Part shown: one piece after another, positions 1 to 6,885 of the stretch
Layout: every line of letters begins with the position of its first letter
How positions within the stretch are numbered: the stretch's first letter is position 1
Assembly (NCBI GenBank): GCA_964477295.1
Contig: CAYZEZ010000085.1
Location: 1 to 16,879 of the forward strand
Length of the DNA: 16,879 bases
Direction of reading: 5' to 3'
Source: CAYZEZ01 sp964477295
GTDB taxonomy: Bacteria; Bacteroidota; Bacteroidia; Bacteroidales; SM23-62
Made by a program: the position numbers and the translations under genes
Notes under the pieces: generated by a model
The model's input: only the letters and a program-made list of their open reading frames with translations
Databases searched by the model: none
What the model was told of the DNA's origin: nothing

Positions 1-1386
1 GATGCCAGTGTTTTTAATTTCCCTTTCCTGTAACTTAACCAGGTAACCCTTTCCAGAAGAAATGATATCACGCAACTCATCCAGCTCTTCAGACACACCG
101 TTTGCTATCACATTGCCTTTATTCAACATGTTAGGCGGATCAGGATTGATCTCCTTCTCTATCCTGGTCCGGATTGTGTCACAAGGATTTAGTTGTTCGG
201 CTATCTTTTTCAATCCTTCTACCTTTGATTTACTACAGATCTTTTGAATTATATCCACGGACCACAACCCGGTCTTCAGGTGAGCTACTTCCCTTGGCGA
301 GATCCTCATCGCAGCCACTTTGGAAATGATACGTTCAAGATCGCCCATCACTTTCAGCTGTTCTTCCAGTCCTGCACGCAATTCCTCATCATTAATAAAG
401 CATTCTACAATATTCAGTCGCTCGTTAACCGGGACCACATCCTTAAGCGGTAATGCCATCCATCTTTTCAGCATACGTGCCCCCATCGGAGTAATGGTGC
501 TGTCCAGTACCTCATACAATGTTTTTGCACCTTCGTTAATAGAATGAAAAAGCTCAAGGTTACGTATGGTAAATTTATCCAGCCATACATAACGGTCTTC
601 TTCAATCCTGCTCAGTGAAGTGATATGATCGATCTGCTGATGCTCTGTGATCTCAAGATATTGGAGGATTGCCCCGGCGGCAATGATCCCGTACGTTAGA
701 TTTTGGATTCCAAATCCTTTCAGGGTAGTAGTCTGAAACTGCTTCAATAACCGGTCTCGTGCAGTATCTTCGATATATACCCAATCGTCGAGCTTAAAAG
801 TCAGAAATTTATCACCGAAAACTTCGAAAAATTCTTTCTGCCTTGCTTTTTCGATTAATACTTCCTTCGGCTGAAAGCTGCTCAATAGTTTATCGACATA
901 TTCAAAAGTCCCCTGGGCTGCTAAAAACTCCCCCGTTGAAATATCGAGAAAAGAAACACCGGCTATTTGTTGTGATAAATAGATACTGGCCAGGAAATTA
1001 TTTTCTTTATGGTTTAATACATTATCATTAAAGGAGACTCCGGGAGTTACCAGCTCAGTTATGCCTCTCTTAACAATTTTCTTTGTCAGCTTAGGATCTT
1101 CGAGTTGTTCGCAAATAGCAACACGTTGTCCTGCCCTTACCAGCTTTGGCAGGTAGGTATCCAGTGCATGGTGTGGAAAACCTGCCAGTTCGACAAAACT
1201 TGCTGCACCATTTGCCCGCCTGGTAAGTGTTATACCAAGGATCCGGGAAGTCCTGATAGCATCTTCACCAAAGGTCTCATAAAAATCACCTACCCTGAAC
1301 AGTAGAATGGCATCGGGATGTTTGGCCTTGATGCTGTTGTACTGCTTCATCAACGGCGTGTTAACATATTTGGAGGGATCAGCCAT
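1..1386 (-). CDS. mutS: DNA mismatch repair protein MutS, N-terminal part (3' end cut by the window edge)
   Basis: MutS recognises mismatches and small insertion/deletion loops and recruits MutL in post-replicative repair. The minus frame is open from the ATG at 1386 to base 1, giving 462 codons of a family that usually has about 850-880. The N-terminus has the mismatch-binding motif VGDFYETF, whose Phe (residue 35) and Glu (residue 37) correspond to the Phe/Glu pair that contacts the mismatch in E. coli MutS. RRANGAA and LAGFPHHALDTYLPKLV follow, as expected for domain I. ICEQLEDPKL, GVSFLDISTGEF and EVLIEKA mark the connector domain. STITPMGARMLKRWMALPL belongs to the core/lever domain. The visible part ends near the start of the clamp (EREIKNTGI), so the ATPase half is off the window. 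The start is the first in-frame Met and lies 20 bases beyond a good -7 element. The assignment is nearly certain. Confidence 0.97.
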   Translation of the reverse strand, partial: MADPSKYVNTPLMKQYNSIKAKHPDAILLFRVGDFYETFGEDAIRTSRILGITLTRRANGAASFVELAGFPHHALDTYLPKLVRAGQRVAICEQLEDPKLTKKIVKRGITELVTPGVSFNDNVLNHKENNFLASIYLSQQIAGVSFLDISTGEFLAAQGTFEYVDKLLSSFQPKEVLIEKARQKEFFEVFGDKFLTFKLDDWVYIEDTARDRLLKQFQTTTLKGFGIQNLTYGIIAAGAILQYLEITEHQQIDHITSLSRIEEDRYVWLDKFTIRNLELFHSINEGAKTLYEVLDSTITPMGARMLKRWMALPLKDVVPVNERLNIVECFINDEELRAGLEEQLKVMGDLERIISKVAAMRISPREVAHLKTGLWSVDIIQKICSKSKVEGLKKIAEQLNPCDTIRTRIEKEINPDPPNMLNKGNVIANGVSEELDELRDIISSGKGYLVKLQEREIKNTGI

Positions 1387-1405
1387 AGAAGTTTTCTAAA
1401 ACATT

Positions 1406-1413
1406 CAAAGGTA
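1406..1413 (-). promoter_or_regulatory. Putative mutS promoter, Bacteroidota -7 element
   Basis: Read on the minus strand this is TACCTTTG, a full match to the Bacteroidota housekeeping -7 consensus TAnnTTTG. The expected start site, near 1399, would leave an untranslated leader of about 12 nt before the mutS ATG. The matching -33 TTTG is poor; a TGTTTT stretch sits at about the right distance. The placement is what makes it credible. Confidence 0.5.
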
Positions 1414-1431
1414 GATGAATTTAAATGGAGA

Positions 1432-1499
1432 TAAAACAGATACTAACAGGATGTTGATAAATTAGACAAATGTTTGCTTGCAGACATTTATCTGTTTTA
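1432..1499. promoter_or_regulatory. Nested palindrome between mutS and the sigma-54 region
   Basis: A perfect 11-base inverted repeat, TAAAACAGATA at 1432-1442 and its complement at 1489-1499, encloses a second near-perfect palindrome at 1468-1489. That one has arms AAATGTTTGC and GCAGACATTT separated by TT, with one T/G mismatch pair. The inner palindrome could be an operator for a dimeric regulator, and the whole could extrude as a cruciform or fold in RNA. It lies just upstream of the mutS -7 element, and the tandem dyads follow it on the other side. Its function is not known. Confidence 0.35.
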
Positions 1500-1501
1500 C
1501 C

Positions 1502-1538
1502 GTCCGTATTCGGACACACCATGTTCCGATTCGAACAC
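1502..1538 (+). promoter_or_regulatory. Tandem dyads, candidate enhancer sites for a sigma-54 activator
   Basis: Two similar dyads are visible: GTCCGTATTCGGAC at 1502-1515 and GTTCCGATTCGAAC at 1523-1536. Both keep ATTCG in the right half and are followed by AC. Their centres are 21 bp apart, about two helical turns, so two dimers would bind the same face. They lie roughly 95-130 bp upstream of the start site predicted from the -24/-12 element at 1604-1620, the usual distance for NtrC-type enhancer-binding proteins. The activator itself is not in the window, so the assignment is inferred from geometry and symmetry. Confidence 0.5.
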
Positions 1539-1603
1539 TTCAATGATAACAGGCAAATCCGGAATTAACATTTAATTAACACAAAAACTGAAACTTACGT
1601 ACT

Positions 1604-1620
1604 TTGGCATAAAAAGTGCA
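1604..1620 (+). promoter_or_regulatory. Sigma-54 (RpoN) -24/-12 promoter
   Basis: The sequence TTGGCATAAAAAGTGCA matches the sigma-54 consensus TTGGCACRnnnnTTGCW with two differences (C to T after GGCA, and T to G before TGC). The invariant GG (1606-1607) and GC (1618-1619) are separated by exactly 10 bases, as required. Transcription would start near 1631 and run rightward. No usable reading frame lies between 1631 and the terminator at 1891-1927; the longest ATG frame there that I can see is six codons. The target is therefore either a non-coding RNA or the SusC leader. Confidence 0.55.
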
Positions 1621-1665
1621 GATTCCGGAATTGGTTGTTCATATTCTTCTTCCAATTGGAAATGT

Positions 1666-1704
1666 AAAAAAAAAAGATCCCCGGTTTCGGCGCAACCGGG
1701 GATC
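1666..1704 (-). terminator. Strong rho-independent terminator reading left
   Basis: A perfect 11-bp stem, GATCCCCGGTT at 1676-1686 paired with 1694-1704, has a 7-base loop and is followed on the minus strand by ten T's (1666-1675). On the plus strand it lacks a T tract, so it is one-directional. It lies about 280 bases upstream of mutS on the same strand, and no gene on that strand is visible between it and the right side of the spacer. It must therefore end either an unannotated short transcript or antisense transcription coming out of the SusCD side. Confidence 0.75.
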
Positions 1705-1750
1705 AGGTTCAACATCTTAAGAGTATTAGAGTAGAAAAGATGAAGAATAA
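1666..1750 (-). ncRNA. Candidate ~85-nt small RNA, minus strand
   Basis: On the minus strand a promoter-like pair, TTG (1786-1788) and TAAATTTA (1758-1765), is separated by 20 bases. This is close to the Bacteroidota TTTG-N19-21-TAnnTTTG layout, with the last G replaced by A. Initiation near 1750 would give an RNA of about 85 nt ending in the 11-bp stem plus T10 terminator. It contains no reading frame and would be antisense to the sigma-54-driven transcript. The terminator is firm; the promoter is only suggestive. Confidence 0.3.
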
Positions 1751-1757
1751 TTGCATG

Positions 1758-1788
1758 TAAATTTAATCCTTTTTGGATAAAAATTCAA
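1758..1788 (-). promoter_or_regulatory. Weak promoter-like pair feeding the leftward terminator
   Basis: The minus strand reads TTG, 20 bases, then TAAATTTA. Spacing fits the Bacteroidota -33/-7 arrangement, but the -7 box misses the final G, and such AT-rich matches arise by chance. It is listed because it lies about 50 bases before the strong leftward terminator stem. Confidence 0.25.
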
Positions 1789-1890
1789 GGTTTATCTATA
1801 GGAAAATAATTATTCATACTCTAGACCCCTGATTTACTGCAATTTAATTTTGACTTTCCGTAATAATTCTCTAAAAGATTGTTGGATTCA

Positions 1891-1927
1891 CAGGTGCCCG
1901 GCTCATTAAAGACGGGCGCCTGTTTTT
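1891..1927 (+). terminator. Rho-independent terminator or attenuator upstream of SusC
   Basis: The stem is CAGGTGCCCG (1891-1900) paired with CGGGCGCCTG (1913-1922), ten pairs including one G-T, with a 12-base loop and T5 (1923-1927) behind it. It lies about 100 bases upstream of the SusC start on the same strand, with no gene in front of it in the window. It either ends a short RNA or works as an attenuator in the SusCD leader. The first 100 bases after it contain no convincing housekeeping promoter; the best candidate is a weak TTATTTTG at 1996-2003. Confidence 0.65.
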
Positions 1928-2027
1928 AAGTTAACGAGTGATTTTGTCTACGCTTAGTGGCTCTAAGGTGCTGACAATCAATACTTAATATGGCATTATT
2001 TTGTTCTCTAACCCTAAATATTAGCTT

Positions 2028-5000
2028 ATGAAAAGGTTTTACGCTTTTTTTGCATTTATCCTTATGTTGAGTTTTCAACTGGTAAGTGCACAATTTCAGA
2101 TTACAGGGAAGGTCACATCTTCAGAAGATGGCAGTCCTCTTCCCGGTGTATCCATTTTAATTAAAGGAACAACGCGAGGAACCGTTACCAATTTAGACGG
2201 TGACTATCTGATCGACGTTCCTCAGGATGCACAAATTCTAGTTTACAGCTTCATCGGTATGAAAGTACAGGAGGTCACCATTGATGGGAGGACCGAAATA
2301 GATGTTGTACTTGAACCTGATGTGCTCGGTCTTGAGGAAGTGGTTGTTACGGCCATGGGAATCCGTCGGGAGACAAAGGCACTGGGTTATTCTACTGAAG
2401 CTATAAGCGGTGATGAACTTTCCGGATCAGGAGAAAACAACGTCATCCAGTCGCTTGCATCCAAAGCTGCTGGTGTACAGATCGTCAGCTCCGCCGGAAC
2501 ACCCGGAGCATCATCAAAAGTAACGCTTCGGGGTAATTCAACCTTTACCGGTGAAAACCAGCCCCTGATCATCGTAGATGGTGTTCCGATCGATAACAAC
2601 ACGAGACGAACTGAGGCAGCAGATTATCCCTACAACGAGGGTCTGCAGGGAGTGAATTATTCCAACCGGGCCATCGACCTCAACCCGGAAGACATTGAAT
2701 CGGTAACCATCCTGAAAGGTCCTGCCGCTGCAGCATTGTATGGTGTAAGGGCCGGTGCCGGTGCCATCGTCTATACCACAAAACGTGGAAATTACGGCAA
2801 AGGGCAGGGAGTAAAGGCAACCTATAGCTTTACTACCGACATCAGCCAGGTAAATAAACTTCCAAAGCTCCAGTCGACCTGGGCCCAGGGTGATGGCGGA
2901 GGCGTACCCGACGGGTCAGGAGGTTGGGAACAGGGAACATATGATGTGGCCGATTTTGGCCCGGATATGCTTTTTAATACGGAAGATGACCAGCTTCTTT
3001 CATGGGGTACTGCCAACAGCTGGGGACCAAAAATTGCTGACCTTCCAGGTATTACGGCAACCGATAACATGGCTAATTTCTTTAAAACAGGGGTAACCTA
3101 TACACACAACCTTTCACTTATGGGAGGTACAGATGCTTCTTCTTATCGCCTGTCAATAAACAGAATGGACCAGACTGGGATTGTTCCCAACTCATCCTTT
3201 GATAAAACATCGGTCAGGTTGACCTCCGATGCAAATATCACTGATAAATGGAGAACGGGGGGAACGGTCAATTATGTTGCCAGTGCAGCTCAAATGACTC
3301 AGAATGGAAGTAATCTTTCGGGTGTGATGTTATCACTGACCCGCTGTCCGGCAAGCTATAACCTGAATGATGATGAATTCGGTTACGAATTTCCGACAGG
3401 CCAGCAACGGCAATATTACTACCCTTATGACAATCCATGGTGGTCGGTACACAACAATTTATTGAACGACAGAACCGACAGGGTGCTGGGAAGTGCATAC
3501 CTGACTTATACGCCTCTCCAGTGGCTAACGGCTACATACCGGGTTGGCGTGGATGTAATCAGTGACAACAGGAAGTTTCACTGGGCACCGGGTGCCTGGA
3601 ACGCCGATGATTTTGGTGGTGAAGTACATGAAAACAATAAACGGTCTACTGAATATTATGGCGATCTCCTGGTGACGGCAAGCCATGACTTTTCCGATAA
3701 AATATCTGCTTCTCTGACCGTTGGCAATAACCTGAACCAACGGTATTACCAGAACCTGTTTGCAAGGGGAAGGGAGATTAACGTACCTGACCTTTATAGT
3801 ATCGGGAATACATCGACCCTTTATGCCGATGAATATCAGGAGTATATCCGGACCGCAGCGCTGTTTTTTGATGCCAGCGCCTCATATGGTGACCTGGTCT
3901 ACCTGAACGTAACCGGAAGAAACGAGTGGGCATCCACTTTTGGTCCCAACCAGAATAATTTCTTCTACCCATCGGCCAGCTTATCCTTCGTGTTTTCCGA
4001 ATTGATCCCTGAAAACAATATCCTTTCATTCGGTAAATTACGGTTAGCTTACGCCCAATCTGGTATAAGCCCCCTCCCCTATACTTCAAAGACTTACTAC
4101 CTTGCCCCGTTTATCACTGACGGATTTACAAGCGGTGTAGGCTTCCCGTATCTCGGAAATAACGGTTTTGGCATCTCGGCAATACTGGGTAATCCTGATC
4201 TGAAACCGGAACGCGTTACAGGTAAGGAAGTGGGAGCCGACCTGAGGTTTCTTATGGGGAGGCTGAATGTCGATTTTACCTATTATAACCAGGTAACCAC
4301 GGAAATTCTGGTGCTCAGGCCCGTTGCAGCTACAACCGGATTCCGCTATATGCGCTCCAATACCGGAGAAATGCTGAACAAGGGCGTTGAACTGGTTCTG
4401 TCGGGCGACCCTGTAAAAATATCCTCATTCAACTGGAACATAAGTGTGAACTGGGCAAAGAACTATAACGAGGTTTTAAACCTGGCTGAAGGAGTTGATG
4501 AGATCCAGCTCGAATCAGGATTTTCTGATATTGGTTCTTATGCCATTGTAGGTGATGCCTATGGTGCGTTTTATGGCACTCAATGGATCCATGATGACAA
4601 TGGGAATATTGTAATTAATCCGGCCACCGGGTTGCCTTACTCAGATCCTCTTGAAGGTAACATCGGTAATCCGTTCCCGGACTGGCTGGGAGGTGTAAGA
4701 AATACCTTCAGCTATAAAGGCTTCTCCCTGACTGCGTTGCTTGATATCCGCCAGGGACAGAGTGTATGGTGCGGCACCTATGCCAGGTTAAACAGGCTGG
4801 GACGTACAGAAGAATCTGCCGACCGGGAAAGAATGTATGTGGTTCCGGGTGTCCTTGCCACTGGTGAAGAAGCCGATGGCACTCCAATCATAGGAACAGA
4901 AACAAATAACATCGAGATCTCAGCATACGATTATTTTACCAAATTCGTTGGTGACTTTGGAAGTGTAGCGAAGGAGCAGGCTGTTTGGGATGCATCCTGG

Positions 5001-5234
5001 GTACGCCTGAGAGAAGTCGGTTTGTCCTATAAAATCAACCTGAGAGACAAGATCCCTGTCATTCAAACACTTGACATAGGGGTTACCGGAAGGAATTTAT
5101 GGCTGAAAACCGATTACCCTGGTGTTGATCCTGAAACAAGCTTGCTGGGTGCAGGTTCAAACATCAACGGTTGGGATTACTTCAATATGCCAGGAACAAA
5201 ATCGTACATCTTTACCTTGAAGGTAGGATTTTAA
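2028..5234 (+). CDS. SusC/RagA-family TonB-linked outer membrane transporter
   Basis: It imports a SusD-captured nutrient (oligosaccharide or peptide) across the outer membrane, powered by TonB. The 1068-residue protein begins with a signal peptide, probably cut after VSA at residue 21. A carboxypeptidase-D regulatory-like domain follows at about 24-97 (GKVTSSEDGSPLPGVSILIKG, then TRGTVTNLDGDYLIDVP). A TonB-box-like EEVVVTAMG lies at 103-111, and the plug spans about 115-250. The plug holds the SusC signature LNPEDIESVTILKGPAAAA at 218-236 and GVRAGAGAIVYTTKRG at 239-254. The rest is a 22-strand type barrel ending in Phe, as needed for outer-membrane insertion. It lacks the N-terminal STN domain that would link it to an anti-sigma factor, so sigma/anti-sigma signalling is unlikely. 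The SusD partner starts about 40 bases downstream. A possible attenuator lies upstream. Family certain; substrate unknown. Confidence 0.96.
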   Translation: MKRFYAFFAFILMLSFQLVSAQFQITGKVTSSEDGSPLPGVSILIKGTTRGTVTNLDGDYLIDVPQDAQILVYSFIGMKVQEVTIDGRTEIDVVLEPDVLGLEEVVVTAMGIRRETKALGYSTEAISGDELSGSGENNVIQSLASKAAGVQIVSSAGTPGASSKVTLRGNSTFTGENQPLIIVDGVPIDNNTRRTEAADYPYNEGLQGVNYSNRAIDLNPEDIESVTILKGPAAAALYGVRAGAGAIVYTTKRGNYGKGQGVKATYSFTTDISQVNKLPKLQSTWAQGDGGGVPDGSGGWEQGTYDVADFGPDMLFNTEDDQLLSWGTANSWGPKIADLPGITATDNMANFFKTGVTYTHNLSLMGGTDASSYRLSINRMDQTGIVPNSSFDKTSVRLTSDANITDKWRTGGTVNYVASAAQMTQNGSNLSGVMLSLTRCPASYNLNDDEFGYEFPTGQQRQYYYPYDNPWWSVHNNLLNDRTDRVLGSAYLTYTPLQWLTATYRVGVDVISDNRKFHWAPGAWNADDFGGEVHENNKRSTEYYGDLLVTASHDFSDKISASLTVGNNLNQRYYQNLFARGREINVPDLYSIGNTSTLYADEYQEYIRTAALFFDASASYGDLVYLNVTGRNEWASTFGPNQNNFFYPSASLSFVFSELIPENNILSFGKLRLAYAQSGISPLPYTSKTYYLAPFITDGFTSGVGFPYLGNNGFGISAILGNPDLKPERVTGKEVGADLRFLMGRLNVDFTYYNQVTTEILVLRPVAATTGFRYMRSNTGEMLNKGVELVLSGDPVKISSFNWNISVNWAKNYNEVLNLAEGVDEIQLESGFSDIGSYAIVGDAYGAFYGTQWIHDDNGNIVINPATGLPYSDPLEGNIGNPFPDWLGGVRNTFSYKGFSLTALLDIRQGQSVWCGTYARLNRLGRTEESADRERMYVVPGVLATGEEADGTPIIGTETNNIEISAYDYFTKFVGDFGSVAKEQAVWDASWVRLREVGLSYKINLRDKIPVIQTLDIGVTGRNLWLKTDYPGVDPETSLLGAGSNINGWDYFNMPGTKSYIFTLKVGF

Positions 5235-5275
5235 AACCCAATGAAATGAATTGTAAAAAATCAAACTATATGGAT

Positions 5276-6664
5276 ATGAAAAAAATAATTATTTTGATAA
5301 CGTTACCCATATTGCTTTCAGTGGTTAGCTGTGAAAGTTTTATCGAAGGATGGGACGATTCACCGAACTCACCAACGGAAGCAACACCTCAACTGCTTAC
5401 GAGTGTATCTGAGGTATCCACATTCATGTATTACACAGGGCAGCTTGCCCGGACACCCTCTGTCTTTATACAGCAGACAGCTGGTACAGATTTCCACATG
5501 GAGGATGTCAGGGATTATATCCTCCTTGAAGGTGATAATGTGAATGAATGGGAAGGTATCTATTCCAACTGTTTAATCAATGAGCAATTGATCATTGATA
5601 CATACGGCGATGATAATCCTTATTATGCCGGTATTGCCAAAGTCTTAAAGGCTATGGCCCTGGGTCTGCTTACAGACCTCTGGGGTGATGTCCCAAACCG
5701 GGAGGCACTACAGGCCGTGAATGGGGTAAGTGATGAGCAGCTGAATCCCCATTTTGACCCCCAGGAAACTGTGATCCAGGATATTCAGTCGATTTTATCC
5801 GATGCAATTTCAGACCTTTCCAAACCAGCATCCGATAATATATTGCCTCCCGGAGTCGATGATTATATTTTCGAAGGGGATCCGGATGCATGGATCAATA
5901 CGGCATGGATCCTGAAAGCCAGGTACGCAAACCGTCTCAGCAAGAAGGATGCAAACGGTTCAGCTACCAGTGCCCTGGAATTTCTGGCAAAAGTTGATAA
6001 GGATCAGCCTGACTGCATGGCCATTGCCGGTGACGCGGCAAACGAACAGAACCAGTGGTTCGACTTTCAGAACGACCGGGGAAACTATATGCAAATGGGA
6101 GAATTCTTTATCGATTTACTGAAGGCAACGAATGATCCAAGATTGCCGTTCTATGCATTGGAAGACGACAACGGTGAATATAGCGGTTCGCCTAAAGATG
6201 AATCAAACACCTCAACCTCTGACTGGGGTGATTTTGTCGGAACAGAATCAGGTACGGATCTGCCCCTCGTCACCTATTTCGAAGCCAAATTCATCGAAGC
6301 CGAGGCAAACCTGAGATTGGGGAACGATGATGAGGCAGCCGATGCACTCAATGAAGCGGTAAAAACATCCGTATTGTTCGTGACAGGTGCTTCAGATGCG
6401 GCATACGAGGCTGCAAATGCCAGTGAGACAGGAGCAACGGTTACACTGGACAAGATTATGACCCAGAAATATGTGGCCATGTTCACCCAGCCCGAAGCAT
6501 GGGCTGATTGGAGAAGAACCAGCATACCCGCCCTGACACCAAATCCCAACGGCGATGTGGCAGGAATCCCACGCCGGTTCCCAACATGCCGGTCAGAACG
6601 TACATATAATAATAATGCTGTGGTTGTCTCCAATATCCTTCAACCCGTATGGTGGGATAATTAA
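5276..6664 (+). CDS. SusD-like surface lipoprotein (SusD-like_2 type)
   Basis: It is the cell-surface substrate-binding lid of the preceding SusC-type transporter. From the chosen start the protein has 462 residues. It opens with a lipoprotein signal, KKIIILITLPILLSVVSC, with the lipidated Cys at 19. The helical body shows NSPTEATPQLL, the RTPSVFIQQTAGTDFH region, a tetratricopeptide-like YYAGIAKVLKAMALGLLTDLWGDVP, DPQETVIQDIQSILSDA and DAWINTAWILKARYANRL. The C-terminal MTQKYVAMFTQPEAWADWRRT and IPRRFP are typical of the SusD-like_2 (PF12771) group rather than classical SusD. The frame is open back to 5171, but that would put 35 residues overlapping SusC before the signal peptide. ATGs at 5246, 5270 and 5276 are all possible, and 5276 gives the cleanest lipoprotein signal. 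It is co-transcribed with SusC and ends before the terminator at 6728. Confidence 0.93.
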   Translation: MKKIIILITLPILLSVVSCESFIEGWDDSPNSPTEATPQLLTSVSEVSTFMYYTGQLARTPSVFIQQTAGTDFHMEDVRDYILLEGDNVNEWEGIYSNCLINEQLIIDTYGDDNPYYAGIAKVLKAMALGLLTDLWGDVPNREALQAVNGVSDEQLNPHFDPQETVIQDIQSILSDAISDLSKPASDNILPPGVDDYIFEGDPDAWINTAWILKARYANRLSKKDANGSATSALEFLAKVDKDQPDCMAIAGDAANEQNQWFDFQNDRGNYMQMGEFFIDLLKATNDPRLPFYALEDDNGEYSGSPKDESNTSTSDWGDFVGTESGTDLPLVTYFEAKFIEAEANLRLGNDDEAADALNEAVKTSVLFVTGASDAAYEAANASETGATVTLDKIMTQKYVAMFTQPEAWADWRRTSIPALTPNPNGDVAGIPRRFPTCRSERTYNNNAVVVSNILQPVWWDN

Positions 6665-6727
6665 GTATCGTTAACAATATTTCTAACGACGTAGGAGGCT
6701 GAAATCCATTGCCGGATGTTTCCTACA

Positions 6728-6760
6728 AGGGGTACGGCGTAAGCTGTACCCCTTTTTTTT
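6728..6760 (+). terminator. Rho-independent terminator of the SusCD operon
   Basis: The stem AGGGGTACGGC (6728-6738) pairs with GCTGTACCCCT (6743-6753) around a GTAA tetraloop, eleven pairs with one G-T, followed by a run of eight T's (6753-6760). It lies about 65 bases after the SusD stop. A weaker dyad, GTAGGA with TCCTAC, lies just before it. Strong and well placed. Confidence 0.9.
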
Positions 6761-6770
6761 CCAAAGATCA

Positions 6771-6840
6771 ATTGCAATCGGCTTCAGCCGACGGTTTTGA
6801 AGGTAGAATGTCCTTTCCGGGTTTCAGTCCGGATCAAAGG
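6771..6840. repeat. REP-like double-hairpin element
   Basis: Two adjacent small dyads are present. The first is TCGGCT-TC-AGCCGA at 6778-6791. The second has arms TCCGG (6816-6820) and CCGGA (6829-6833) and is flanked by CCTTT and AAAGG (6812-6816, 6836-6840). GGCTTCAGCC and a CCGG stem around GTTTCAGT, in a spacer behind a terminator, resemble the repetitive extragenic palindromes mobilised by RAYT (REP-associated tyrosine) transposases in many bacteria. Only one copy is in this window and no transposase is present, so the repeat status is inferred from shape and position. Confidence 0.4.
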
Positions 6841-6885
6841 AATAAATCATAGATAAGATGCTCATAAAAATGCTACCTTTAAAAT

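Larger units (their letters stand above)
1631..1927 (+). ncRNA. Candidate sigma-54-driven RNA: stand-alone sRNA or attenuated SusCD leader
   Basis: The interval runs from the predicted start of the sigma-54 promoter to the first rightward terminator. It has no coding frame: its ATGs are followed by stops after one and six codons. It contains the strong hairpin at 1676-1704, which on this strand is not followed by T's. The rest is AT-rich, and it ends in a 10-bp GC-rich stem plus T5. Termination there would give a transcript of about 300 nt. Read-through would carry the same transcript into the SusC gene 100 bases further on. No known RNA family is recognised. Confidence 0.35.

Noticed and set aside
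62..1305. Several short plus-strand frames in the first 1.3 kb
   Set aside because: All lie opposite the continuous MutS frame, whose motifs are unmistakable.
1676..1704. Hairpin read as a rightward terminator
   Set aside because: The ten-base T tract is only on the minus-strand side. On the plus strand the stem is followed by AGGTTCAAC.
3778..4089. Antisense 103-codon frame inside SusC
   Set aside because: Low-complexity basic translation opposite a well-conserved SusC barrel, with no promoter-like context. A frame shadow.
5171..5275. Longer SusD start at a TTG overlapping the SusC end
   Set aside because: It would place 35 residues before a clear lipoprotein signal peptide. Signal sequences must be N-terminal.
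6274..6633. Antisense 119-codon frame inside SusD
   Set aside because: The SusD frame here carries conserved C-terminal motifs. The antisense product is an Ala/Ser-rich shadow.
6874..6881. TACCTTTA as the promoter of the saccharopine dehydrogenase gene
   Set aside because: It ends 4 bases before the ATG, has no TTG at the right distance upstream, and would give an essentially leaderless message.
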